The notes under the pieces: generated by a model | Told to the model about the DNA's origin: nothing | The model's database searches: none | What the model saw: only the letters and a program-made list of their open reading frames with translations | Shown: positions 1-5,181 of the stretch, piece after piece | Layout of the letters: each line of letters opens with the position of its first letter | Numbering within the stretch: position 1 is the first letter of the stretch | Source of the DNA: an uncultured Frankiales bacterium | GTDB lineage: Bacteria > Actinomycetota > Actinomycetes > Mycobacteriales > SCTD01 | DNA length: 8,187 bases | Direction: 5' to 3' | Assembly: GCA_946479905.1 (NCBI GenBank) | Contig: CAMLIA010000186.1 | Coordinates: forward strand, 1 to 8,187 | Translations under genes and position numbers: made by a program

Positions 1-59
1 GCGTCCAGCGCCTCGTAGTAGTGGTTGTCCGCGTCGATCACGCCGTAGTCGAGGTCCAC
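1..59 (-). CDS. Amidohydrolase (metal-dependent hydrolase) family protein, N-terminal fragment
   Basis: Only the first 19 codons lie in the window; the gene continues past base 1. Translation from GTG at 59-57 gives MDLDYGVIDADNHYYEALD. From memory, this matches the N-terminus of actinobacterial amidohydrolase-2 (TIM-barrel metal hydrolase) proteins, where the D-N-H triplet of DADNHYYE would supply the first metal ligands after strand 1. The substrate cannot be told. It follows the zinc-ribbon gene on the same strand with a 25-base gap. A second in-frame GTG at 77-75 would add six residues, but it has no usable ribosome binding site. The 59 start is preferred because a TACCGT hexamer ends exactly six bases before it, as for a leaderless message. 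Family identity rests on one short motif, so it is moderate only. Confidence 0.5.
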   Translation of the reverse strand, partial: MDLDYGVIDADNHYYEALD

Positions 60-65
60 GGAGCG

Positions 66-71
66 ACGGTA
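66..71 (-). promoter_or_regulatory. Candidate -10 element for a leaderless amidohydrolase transcript
   Basis: TACCGT (TANNNT type) is followed by six bases and then GTG at 59. With the usual -12 to -7 placement, transcription would begin on the G of the start codon. There is no Shine-Dalgarno sequence in front of this gene. No good -35 hexamer is visible. Confidence 0.35.
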
Positions 72-84
72 GAACACGTTCTCG

Positions 85-1179
85 TCAGGCGGAAGAGCTG
101 GTGTGCCCGCGCTGGTACAGGTAGTAGGCGATCGCCGCGGCCAGCAGCGCGGCCGCCACCGCGAGGGCGATCTTGACCTTCGAGTACGGCCGCTCGCCGA
201 TCACCTCGCCGGTGTTGGCGTTGACGTAGACGTGGTAGGTCGTCCCCGCGAAGACGTAGGTCGCGAACCACAGCGGCAGCAGCAGCAGCCGGAACAGCAG
301 GTCGGTGTCGTAGGTCGTCATCGAGGAGACCCGCTGCTCGTCGCCGCCGATGTCGGCCCGGCAGTCGCCCTCGATGACCTCCGCCATCTCCCGCTTCGCG
401 TAGCCGAAGCCGACGTCGGCCATCACGGAGTACCGCGGCACGTCGAAGCCCGAGAGGAACTCCGACTCGTAGCCCGTCGCGCCCGCCGTCGACCACGGCC
501 CGAGATCCGCGAGCGTCTCCGCGTCCGGCACGGTGACACCGGGGGCGAGGACGTCGACGAAGTCGCGCTGCACCCGGCCCGCGGCGGGGTACCAGGCGGT
601 GTGCTGCACCTGACGGGTCCGGGTCTGGCCGTTCTCGGTGTAGGTCTCGGTCGTGTAGTAGTGCTCGCCGCGCTCCCCGGTGTAGTCGGTGGTGGTCTTG
701 TCGTCGAAGGACCAGTGCGGCAGGTAGCCCCCGCGCATCGACTCCGTCGTACCGACCTTCTTGAAGGCGTTCGGCGCGAACCACCGAGACGACGACCACT
801 CCCTGAAGCAGGCCGCCGCCTGCTTGTTGTCGATGGCGAACGGCACGATCCCGTCGGGCGCCTTCAGCTCGCCGCCCAGGTCGTCGGTGACGACGATCGA
901 GCCGCGGCAGGACTGGCAGCGGCCGGCGATCGCCGTCGTCGTCTGGCTGGCCCCGCAGTTGCGGCAGCTGACGGTGAACGGTGGCAGCGACTGCACCGGT
1001 GCGTGCGGCTGGTTCGCGTAGGCGACGTAGTCGTGCTTGGCGCTGTCCACCGCCGTGGTGATGGCGACCTTCGCGCCGCAGTACGGGCAGACCATGCTCG
1101 AGGTGCCGGGCTGGAACTCGAGGGCGGCACCGCACGAGGTGCAGGCGTACTGGTGCTGCCCGGTCGGCGCCGCTGTCAC
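85..1179 (-). CDS. Double zinc-ribbon (TFIIB-type) membrane protein, YdjG-like
   Basis: A 364-residue protein starting at GTG 1179-1177, inside the TGA of the SPFH gene (GTGA, 4-base overlap), so translation is probably coupled. Two four-cysteine zinc ribbons stand at the N-terminus: C13/C16/C31/C34 (CTSCGAAL...VCPYCGAK) and C72/C75/C88/C91 (CRNCGAS...CQSCRG). A Tyr/Thr-rich soluble middle follows. The C-terminal part holds two hydrophobic stretches, about residues 294-312 (LLLLPLWFATYVFAG) and 337-355, separated by VNANTGEVIGERPYSK, a segment I remember as typical of this family. Such proteins are often mislabelled as PriA-like or helicase because of the ribbon; there is no helicase motif. 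Neighbouring an SPFH/GYF protein, it resembles B. subtilis YdjG, part of the PspA-related ydjFGHI membrane-stress operon. That function is inferred from context. The next in-frame Met (residue 29) would destroy the first ribbon, so the GTG is kept. Confidence 0.82.
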   Translation of the reverse strand: MTAAPTGQHQYACTSCGAALEFQPGTSSMVCPYCGAKVAITTAVDSAKHDYVAYANQPHAPVQSLPPFTVSCRNCGASQTTTAIAGRCQSCRGSIVVTDDLGGELKAPDGIVPFAIDNKQAAACFREWSSSRWFAPNAFKKVGTTESMRGGYLPHWSFDDKTTTDYTGERGEHYYTTETYTENGQTRTRQVQHTAWYPAAGRVQRDFVDVLAPGVTVPDAETLADLGPWSTAGATGYESEFLSGFDVPRYSVMADVGFGYAKREMAEVIEGDCRADIGGDEQRVSSMTTYDTDLLFRLLLLPLWFATYVFAGTTYHVYVNANTGEVIGERPYSKVKIALAVAAALLAAAIAYYLYQRGHTSSSA

Positions 1180-2285
1180 GCGGGAGGCAGCGGCGGAGGG
1201 GCCGCCGAGGCGAGCTCCGGCACGTCGCCCAGCCGGGTCCACTGGGCCATGCCGGCCTTCCAGACCAGGGTGTCGGGCGTGATGCCGGGCCGGCTCGCGA
1301 CCTCCGCCGGCGAGAGCGGTCCGACCTGCTGGCCGTTCTCCCCGACGTACCACTGGGTCGTCCCCGGCAGTGGCGGCGGCGCGGCGGCAGCGGCTCCAGG
1401 AGCCGGAGCAGGGGCGGGTACGGCCGTGGGCTGCAGGGCGTTCGCCAGCTGGGCGCCCAGCGCGGCACCGGCCCCGATCCCGACGCCGGCGCCGGCGATG
1501 CCGCTCGGGTTCGACGCGGCCTCGGTGATGGCGGTCGCCGCCTGCAGCTTGGTGTAGTCGTCGAGGGCGCCCTTCATGACCCCGACCTCGCTGCGCTTGT
1601 CCACCATCGCCTCGACCTCGGGCGGCAGCGACACGTTCTCGATGACGAACCGCGGCATCGTGAGCCCGAGGTGCTTGAGGTCCTCGCTGATGATGGGCGC
1701 CAGCTTGTCGGCGATGTCGTTCTGGTGGGCGGCCAGGTCGAGGACGGCGACGCCGGAGCTGGCGAGCGCCGTGACGACCCGTGACACCACGGACTGCCGG
1801 ATGAACTCGCCGACCTCCTCCGTCTGGAACCTGGGGTCGGTGCCCACCAGCTCGCGCAGCAGCACGGCCGGGTCGTCCACCTTGATGCTGTAGGTGCCGA
1901 ACGCGCGGACGCGGACCATCCCGAACTCGGCGTCGCGCATCATCGCGGGGTTCTGCGTGCCCCACTTCTGGTCGGTGAACTGCCGGGTGCTGACGAAGTA
2001 CACCTCCGCCTTGAAGGGGCTGTTGAAGCCGTACTTCCAGCCCTTCAGCGTCGACAGGATCGGCAGGTTCTTCGTCTCGAGGCTGTACGTCCCGGGGGTG
2101 AAGACGTCGGCGATCTGGCCCTCGTTGACGAAGACCGCGACCTGGCTCTCCCGCACGACGAGCTGCGCGCCGTTCTTGATCTCGTTGTCGTAGCGCGGGA
2201 AGCGCCAGACGATGGTGTCGCGTGTGTCGTCCGTCCACTCGACGATGTCGACGAACTCGCCCTTGATCTTGTTCAGCAGACCCAT
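1176..2285 (-). CDS. SPFH-domain protein with C-terminal GYF_2 domain, YdjI-like
   Basis: A 369-residue protein from ATG 2285-2283. An SPFH/Band-7-type domain covers roughly residues 25-235 (IVWRFPRYDNEIKNGAQL near the start, then VFTPGTYSLET, then a helical tail ending about LPPEVEAMVDKRSEVGVM). A Gly/Ala-rich hydrophobic run follows (260-283, including GAGVGIGAGAALGAQL) that could touch the membrane, then a Pro/Ala linker (285-307), then a GYF_2-type domain (about 311-358, WYVGENGQQVGPLSP...LVWKAGMAQWTRL). Close relatives are sometimes labelled virion core protein after a viral hit; that name carries no functional meaning. B. subtilis YdjI, of the same family, helps tie the PspA homologue YdjF to the membrane, so a membrane scaffold role is likely here but inferred. 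There is no N-terminal transmembrane segment, unlike stomatin or flotillin. No Shine-Dalgarno sequence is seen; a -10-like TACGGT lies six bases before the ATG. The gene lies 16 bases after the DUF3027 stop. Confidence 0.88.
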   Translation of the reverse strand: MGLLNKIKGEFVDIVEWTDDTRDTIVWRFPRYDNEIKNGAQLVVRESQVAVFVNEGQIADVFTPGTYSLETKNLPILSTLKGWKYGFNSPFKAEVYFVSTRQFTDQKWGTQNPAMMRDAEFGMVRVRAFGTYSIKVDDPAVLLRELVGTDPRFQTEEVGEFIRQSVVSRVVTALASSGVAVLDLAAHQNDIADKLAPIISEDLKHLGLTMPRFVIENVSLPPEVEAMVDKRSEVGVMKGALDDYTKLQAATAITEAASNPSGIAGAGVGIGAGAALGAQLANALQPTAVPAPAPAPGAAAAAPPPLPGTTQWYVGENGQQVGPLSPAEVASRPGITPDTLVWKAGMAQWTRLGDVPELASAAPPPLPPA

Positions 2286-2291
2286 GAGCGA

Positions 2292-2321
2292 ACCGTACTT
2301 CTCAGCTGGCGTGCCCGTCAG
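2292..2321 (-). promoter_or_regulatory. Candidate promoter for the SPFH operon, leaderless
   Basis: On the minus strand CTGACG (2321-2316; four of six bases match TTGACA) is followed after 18 bases by TACGGT (2297-2292), then six bases, then the SPFH ATG at 2285. This is the best-formed of the leaderless-type promoters in the window. It overlaps the last codons and stop of the DUF3027 gene, so the SPFH pair could be transcribed independently as well as by read-through. Confidence 0.42.
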
Positions 2322-3072
2322 GCGTCTCCTCGTCGGGTGCCGGCGCGACGACGACGAGCTCGAGCTCCTCGTCCTCGACGACCATCCCCGACGACGGGAC
2401 GGAGCTGTCGACGCGGGTCTCGCTGTGCGCCCCGCAGCCGTGGTCGAGCGACACGACCTTGCCGTCGTCCGGCGCGAGGCCGTTGCCGCAGACGCCGAAC
2501 AGCGCGCTCAGCCCCCCGGCCAGGGGGAGCCGGAAGCCGCAGTCCAGGCACTGGCCCGGCGCCTGCCTCGCCATCGGGCTGAACGGGCCCTGCTCCCCGT
2601 CGTACCAGCGGTCGGCGGCGTCGAGGCGGCCCTCGAGCCCGAGCACCCGGGGGCGACCCAGCCCGAGCTCCCAGAAGGCCTCGGCCGCCACCTCGTCGGA
2701 GGTGTCGGTGTAGGCGGGCACCAGCCGCGGGTCGTCCGCCGCCGGCGGCAGCAGGTCACCTGGAGCCAGGTCGCCGGGCTGCACCCGCTCGCTCCAGGGG
2801 ACCCACGGCGGCGCCACCAGCGCGCCCTCACCCGGCAGCAGCACCACGTCGTCGACGGTGACCTCGTCGAACCCCTCGGCGCGGGTCAGGGTGACGCTCC
2901 AGCGCCAGCCGGCGTAGGCCTTGTCGGTCGTCGCGAAGGCGTGGGTGACGACGAGCTCGTCCTCGAGCTCGGCGCCCAGGTAGTCACCGACCGCGCTGCC
3001 CGCCGCCTCGACAGCGGCGGAGCGCGCGAGGTCGACGGCGTCGCGCAGGGTGGCATCGAGAAGATCAGGCAC
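2302..3072 (-). CDS. DUF3027 family protein with C-terminal cysteine cluster
   Basis: A 256-residue protein of the actinobacterial DUF3027 family, which has no settled function. The conserved core is visible as VVTHAFATTDKAYAGWRW, VTVDDVVLLPGEGALVAP, WVPWSERVQPGDLAPGDLLP and DDPRLVPAYTDTSDE. The C-terminal third carries C175-x2-C178, C195 and C213 with H211 and H216 nearby (CLDCGFRLP, GVCGNG, DHGCGAHSE), which looks like a zinc-binding module. The protein ends in an acidic tail (about residues 233-252). The start was set at GTG 3072, giving MPDLLDATLRDAVDLAR, just before the conserved region and 3 bases after a weak GGA. The frame stays open upstream to an ATG at 3171, but that extension is Arg/Ala/Pro-rich and unlike a domain. 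It sits upstream of the SPFH gene and diverges from the lipoprotein gene. Family call is good; the start is uncertain. Confidence 0.82.
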   Translation of the reverse strand: MPDLLDATLRDAVDLARSAAVEAAGSAVGDYLGAELEDELVVTHAFATTDKAYAGWRWSVTLTRAEGFDEVTVDDVVLLPGEGALVAPPWVPWSERVQPGDLAPGDLLPPAADDPRLVPAYTDTSDEVAAEAFWELGLGRPRVLGLEGRLDAADRWYDGEQGPFSPMARQAPGQCLDCGFRLPLAGGLSALFGVCGNGLAPDDGKVVSLDHGCGAHSETRVDSSVPSSGMVVEDEELELVVVAPAPDEETPDGHAS

Positions 3073-3135
3073 GGATCCAGTGTCGCTGATCTCGGGCTCG
3101 GCTGCGTCCGCCGGAGCGGCCGCCGGCCCCCCGGT

Positions 3136-3141
3136 TACCCT
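3136..3141 (+). promoter_or_regulatory. Possible -10 element for the lipoprotein gene
   Basis: TACCCT matches TANNNT and lies in the 144-base divergent region between the DUF3027 and lipoprotein starts. It would give an untranslated leader of about 69 bases that contains the AGGAG ribosome binding site. No convincing -35 hexamer is seen at 16-18 bases upstream, so this is weak. Confidence 0.22.
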
Positions 3142-3153
3142 CGACGTCAGTCC

Positions 3154-3166
3154 GCGGAGCCTCCGC
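3154..3166. repeat. 13-bp palindrome in the divergent intergenic region
   Basis: GCGGAGCCTCCGC is a perfect inverted repeat around one central base. It lies between the DUF3027 and lipoprotein start codons, downstream of the possible lipoprotein -10. It could be an operator half-site pair or nothing; GC-rich palindromes arise easily at this base composition. Confidence 0.25.
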
Positions 3167-3204
3167 CGCATCCCTGGCACCCGACCATTCCACCACCCTC
3201 CCGC

Positions 3205-3209
3205 AGGAG
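3205..3209 (+). promoter_or_regulatory. Ribosome binding site of the lipoprotein gene
   Basis: AGGAG with a 7-base spacer to ATG 3217. The reading frame is open far upstream of this point, so this site is what fixes the start; it also places the signal peptide exactly at the N-terminus. Confidence 0.8.
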
Positions 3210-3216
3210 CACCCGC

Positions 3217-3678
3217 ATGCCTCCCCACCGCCTCCTCCAGGTGGGGGTCGGCGCGGCGCTGCTGCTGGCCACGGCAGGCTGCCGGCAGCCCTCGCCGGGC
3301 GTCACGGTCGTCACCCACGGGCACTCCGTGCACGTGCGCGCGTCCAACTACTGCTTCCACGGCCGGACCTTCACCCACCAGGACGACTGCCCGGCGGACG
3401 GACCGAGGGTGACGCAGGTCGAGGTGCGGCCCGGCGACACCGTCGGCATCGACGTCGACCGCGAGCTGGCCAGGACCGGTTGGGTGATCTACGACCCCGT
3501 CACCCGGGAGAACGGCACGATCCACAAGGGCCGCTACGTCTCGTTCCCGGTCGACCTGGGCAACGCGACCTCGGCGTTCCTCGAGGTGCACCAGGTCACG
3601 GGCTCGGGGACGAGCACTGCCGACCTGGTCCGGGTGCTCGGGATCTGGCGCTTCGAGCTGGTGGAGAGCTCGAGCTGA
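3217..3678 (+). CDS. Secreted lipoprotein, DUF2771-like
   Basis: A 153-residue protein from ATG 3217, with AGGAG (3205-3209) seven bases upstream. It has a lipoprotein signal: a short basic start (MPPHR), a hydrophobic run (residues 6-20) and a lipobox ATAGC with the modified cysteine at C22, so it should be anchored to the outer face of the membrane. The mature part keeps two cysteines, C46 and C58, which could form a disulfide outside the cell. The pattern VEVRPGDTVGIDVD, then GWVIYD, and a closing GIWRFEL matches my memory of the DUF2771 family, a small actinobacterial lipoprotein family of unknown function often found near DUF3027 genes. No catalytic motif is visible. It diverges from the DUF3027 gene and converges on the cold-shock gene, its stop lying 3 bases from that gene's stop. 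Confidence 0.82.
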   Translation: MPPHRLLQVGVGAALLLATAGCRQPSPGVTVVTHGHSVHVRASNYCFHGRTFTHQDDCPADGPRVTQVEVRPGDTVGIDVDRELARTGWVIYDPVTRENGTIHKGRYVSFPVDLGNATSAFLEVHQVTGSGTSTADLVRVLGIWRFELVESSS

Positions 3679-3700
3679 CGGCTAGGACGACTCCAGCTCG
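3671..3700. terminator. Possible bidirectional hairpin over two convergent stop codons
   Basis: CGAGCTG (3671-3677) and CAGCTCG (3694-3700) are perfect 7-bp inverted arms with a 16-base loop that contains both stop codons' surroundings. There is no T-tract on either strand, so a classical intrinsic terminator is not shown. It is offered only because the two genes leave no other room for one. Confidence 0.28.
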
Positions 3701-4068
3701 GACGCGATCGCGCGCAGGATCTGGGCGACCCGCTTCCCGGTCTCGCGGTCGGGGTGCTTGCCGCGGCGCAGCGCCGGCTGCACCTTCGCCTCGATGAGCT
3801 TGATGGTGTCCTCGACCATCACCTGCAGCTCCTCGGCCGGGCGCCGGGCGCCTGCCAGGGTGGCCGGGGCGTCCAGCACGATCACCGACAGGGCCTGCTC
3901 GCCCTTCTTGCCCGCCGCGACCCCGAACTCCAGGCGCATCCCGGGCTTGAGCTCCTCCACGCCGGCGGGCAGGGCCGACTTCGGCACGAACACGTCGCCG
4001 CCGTCGTCGCGGGCCACGAAGCCGAAGCCCTTGTCCCTGTCGTAGAACTTCACCTTGCCGGTGGGCAC
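3682..4068 (-). CDS. Cold-shock-domain nucleic-acid-binding protein with C-terminal extension
   Basis: A 128-residue protein starting at GTG 4068, preceded by AAGGA (4081-4077) with an 8-base spacer. The N-terminal half is a cold-shock domain (about residues 1-67): GKVKFYDRDKGFGFV contains RNP1 (K13-G-F-G-F-V18) and DVFVPKSAL contains RNP2 (V26-F-V). The CspA histidine that follows RNP2 is proline (P29) here. It should bind single-stranded RNA or DNA through these aromatic residues. The C-terminal half (about 70-128) is a helical tail with EDTIKLIEAKVQPALRRGKHPDRE, absent from the ~67-residue CspA proteins but found in longer actinobacterial cold-shock proteins such as, from memory, Mycobacterium tuberculosis CspB. 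It is read leftward after larE with a 70-base gap holding its own likely promoter. Domain identity is secure; the role of the tail is unknown. Confidence 0.93.
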   Translation of the reverse strand: MPTGKVKFYDRDKGFGFVARDDGGDVFVPKSALPAGVEELKPGMRLEFGVAAGKKGEQALSVIVLDAPATLAGARRPAEELQVMVEDTIKLIEAKVQPALRRGKHPDRETGKRVAQILRAIASELESS

Positions 4069-4076
4069 GTCGTGGG

Positions 4077-4081
4077 TCCTT
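4077..4081 (-). promoter_or_regulatory. Ribosome binding site of the cold-shock gene
   Basis: AAGGA on the minus strand, 8 bases before GTG 4068. It supports the GTG as start and gives the protein the expected cold-shock N-terminus with no extension. Confidence 0.7.
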
Positions 4082-4107
4082 CGTCTCGCCTGGGTGGTCG
4101 TGCCACG

Positions 4108-4113
4108 AGGCTA
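4108..4113 (-). promoter_or_regulatory. Candidate -10 element for the cold-shock gene
   Basis: TAGCCT on the minus strand matches TANNNT and would start transcription near 4101, leaving a leader of about 33 bases with the AAGGA site. No clear -35 is present. An 11-base interrupted palindrome TCGTGCCACGA (4098-4108) covers the predicted start site and touches the hexamer, so it could be an operator. Confidence 0.35.
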
Positions 4114-4138
4114 GCCCGTCCCACCCGCCACCCGCCGC

Positions 4139-4933
4139 TCAGGCGAGCAGGTCGTTCAGGGACCCGCTGCGGAACTCCTGCACGTGGACGACCGCGAACC
4201 CCTCGGCCCGGACGACGGACGCGGCGCGCTCGTCCCACCGGCCCAGCGCCTCGGGGTCCAGCTCCACCCGCGCGACGCTGCCCGCCACGCCGTCCTCGAG
4301 CACGCGGACCCGGACGTCCCGGGGTGCGAGGAGCGCCCGCAGGGCCGTCTCGGCGCGGTCCACGCGGGCGAGCCGCTGCGGGGTCACCTCGAGGCCGTAC
4401 GCGATCCGGCTCGCGAGGCACGCCAGGGCCGGCTTGTCGGACGTGACGAGCCCCCACTCCCGGGAGGCGTCCCGGACCTGCTGCTTCGTGAGCCGCCGCA
4501 GCGGGGTGACCGCTCCGCGCTCCGCCGCCGCGCGGATGCCCGGGCGGAACCCGGCCTGCAGGTCGTCGGCGTTGGTGCCGGTGACGACGTGCGCGAGGCC
4601 CAGCTCGGCCGCGAGCGGCCGGAGCGTGTCGATGAGCGTCGCCTTGCAGTGGAAGCACCGGTCCGGGCCGTTGGCGGCGTACCCCGCCCTGTCGAGCTCC
4701 CGCGTCGTCGGGGTGAGGTGGCGGACACCGAGCGAGGCCGCGAAGTCCTGAGCGGCGGGCAGCTCCGACCGGGCGAGGGAGGGGCTGACTGCCGTGGCCG
4801 CCACGACCGCACCGGGCCCGAGCGCTCGGACGGCCGCTGCGAGCACGAAGGCGCTGTCCGCCCCGCCGCTGAAGGCCACCAGCACCGACCCGAGCTCGGC
4901 CAGCTCCTGCAGCAGCTGCTCGACCGGGTCCAC
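4139..4933 (-). CDS. larE: LarE-type ATP-dependent sulfur transferase (PP-loop), three-cysteine form
   Basis: A 264-residue protein of the usual LarE length. LarE adenylates the carboxylates of the pyridinium precursor and inserts sulfur to make the nickel-pincer cofactor of lactate racemase and related enzymes, in the cytoplasm. The PP-loop ATP motif is FSGGADSA (residues 21-28). VTGTNADD (117-124) is a second nucleotide-site signature, and PALACLASRIAYG (168-180) holds C172, the counterpart of the sacrificial cysteine (C176) of the Lactobacillus plantarum enzyme. In addition C93 and C96 form CFHC after NGPDR; LarE proteins with three cysteines are known to hold a [4Fe-4S] cluster, so a cluster-based sulfur route is plausible. 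No larB, larC or racemase gene is in the window. The start is GTG 4933; there is no Shine-Dalgarno sequence but a TAGAGT seven bases upstream. The small acidic gene ends 24 bases upstream. Confidence 0.88.
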   Translation of the reverse strand: MDPVEQLLQELAELGSVLVAFSGGADSAFVLAAAVRALGPGAVVAATAVSPSLARSELPAAQDFAASLGVRHLTPTTRELDRAGYAANGPDRCFHCKATLIDTLRPLAAELGLAHVVTGTNADDLQAGFRPGIRAAAERGAVTPLRRLTKQQVRDASREWGLVTSDKPALACLASRIAYGLEVTPQRLARVDRAETALRALLAPRDVRVRVLEDGVAGSVARVELDPEALGRWDERAASVVRAEGFAVVHVQEFRSGSLNDLLA

Positions 4934-4940
4934 CCGCCGG

Positions 4941-4946
4941 ACTCTA
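4941..4946 (-). promoter_or_regulatory. Candidate -10 element for larE, near-leaderless
   Basis: TAGAGT on the minus strand lies seven bases before GTG 4933, within the 24-base gap after the small acidic gene. It would start transcription at the base before, or at, the start codon. No -35 match is seen. Read-through from the small gene upstream is an equally simple explanation for expression. Confidence 0.33.
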
Positions 4947-4957
4947 GGGGCCTGCGG

Positions 4958-5125
4958 TCAGCCCTCGCCCTCCTCGAGCTGCTGGCCGGCACCGCCCGGC
5001 ACCGGAGGGGTCGGGGAGGCGGGCGGCTCGTCCGGGAGCGCCCCGCCCGGGCCCGCCGGGTCGGTCGCCGGCTTGTCGGGCGCCTCCTCGTCGACGCCTT
5101 CGGTGGTCACGAGGTCATCAGGCAT
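4958..5125 (-). CDS. Small acidic Pro/Gly-rich protein, 55 residues, unrecognised
   Basis: The frame runs from ATG 5125 ([18 protein letters not shown]...) to TGA 4960-4958 (...[11 protein letters not shown]). It is preceded by GGAAGGAG (5140-5133) with a 7-base spacer, the strongest ribosome binding site in the window. Third codon positions are nearly all G or C, as in its neighbours. The protein is rich in Pro, Gly, Glu and Asp, has a single Lys and no Cys, hydrophobic segment or signal peptide, so it is probably disordered and cytoplasmic. I do not recognise a family. It diverges from the XPB-companion gene, 56 bases apart, and ends 24 bases before larE on the same strand, so it may share a transcript with larE. 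That it is translated is well supported by the site; what it does is unknown. Confidence 0.68.
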   Translation of the reverse strand: MPDDLVTTEGVDEEAPDKPATDPAGPGGALPDEPPASPTPPVPGGAGQQLEEGEG

Positions 5126-5132
5126 GCACAGG

Positions 5133-5140
5133 CTCCTTCC
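5133..5140 (-). promoter_or_regulatory. Strong ribosome binding site of the small acidic gene
   Basis: GGAAGGAG on the minus strand with a 7-base spacer to ATG 5125. It is the main evidence that this short frame is a real gene. Confidence 0.75.
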
Positions 5141-5181
5141 CGGACAGGCACCTGACCGAAACCGCGACTACCGTTGTCCGG
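5140..5181. repeat. 7-bp inverted repeat spanning the divergent intergenic region
   Basis: CCGGACA (5140-5146) and TGTCCGG (5175-5181) are perfect inverted arms 28 bases apart. The left arm touches the ribosome binding site of the small gene and the right arm ends at the base before the XPB-companion ATG, also overlapping the predicted start of its transcript. The placement suits an operator bound by one regulator controlling both directions, but no repressor gene is adjacent. Confidence 0.35.
5169..5174 (+). promoter_or_regulatory. Candidate -10 element for a leaderless XPB-operon transcript
   Basis: TACCGT, the same hexamer as before the amidohydrolase, stands seven bases before ATG 5182. 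There is no purine-rich ribosome site in front of this ATG. The -35 region 18 bases upstream (CAGGCA) matches TTGACA in three positions only. Confidence 0.42.

Noticed and set aside
103..1557. Long rightward open frame opposite the zinc-ribbon and SPFH genes
   Set aside because: The product is Arg/Gly/Val-rich with no domain. It is the antisense shadow expected at very high GC, and the leftward genes show clear families.
1180..2238. Upstream extension of the zinc-ribbon frame through the SPFH gene
   Set aside because: The extension is Arg-rich nonsense and overlaps the well-supported SPFH gene. The GTG at 1179 overlapping the SPFH stop is the natural start.
2212..3216. Upstream extension of the lipoprotein frame, antisense to DUF3027
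   Set aside because: No domain, and it would bury the lipoprotein signal peptide inside a protein. AGGAG at 3205 fixes the start at 3217.
3073..3591. Upstream extension of the DUF3027 frame, including ATG 3171
   Set aside because: The extra residues are low-complexity, lie in the divergent intergenic region and across the lipoprotein gene, and no ribosome site precedes ATG 3171.
4092..4126. GGGTGG...CCACCC arms as a terminator between larE and the cold-shock gene
   Set aside because: The 6-bp stem has a 23-base loop, no T-tract, and lies over the cold-shock promoter region; chance pairing is likely.
4955..5158. CTGACCG occurring upstream of both larE (4961-4955) and the XPB companion (5152-5158), as a shared -35
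   Set aside because: Spacing to the TANNNT hexamers is only 8 and 11 bases, too short for a -35, and the larE copy is part of the small gene's stop codon.
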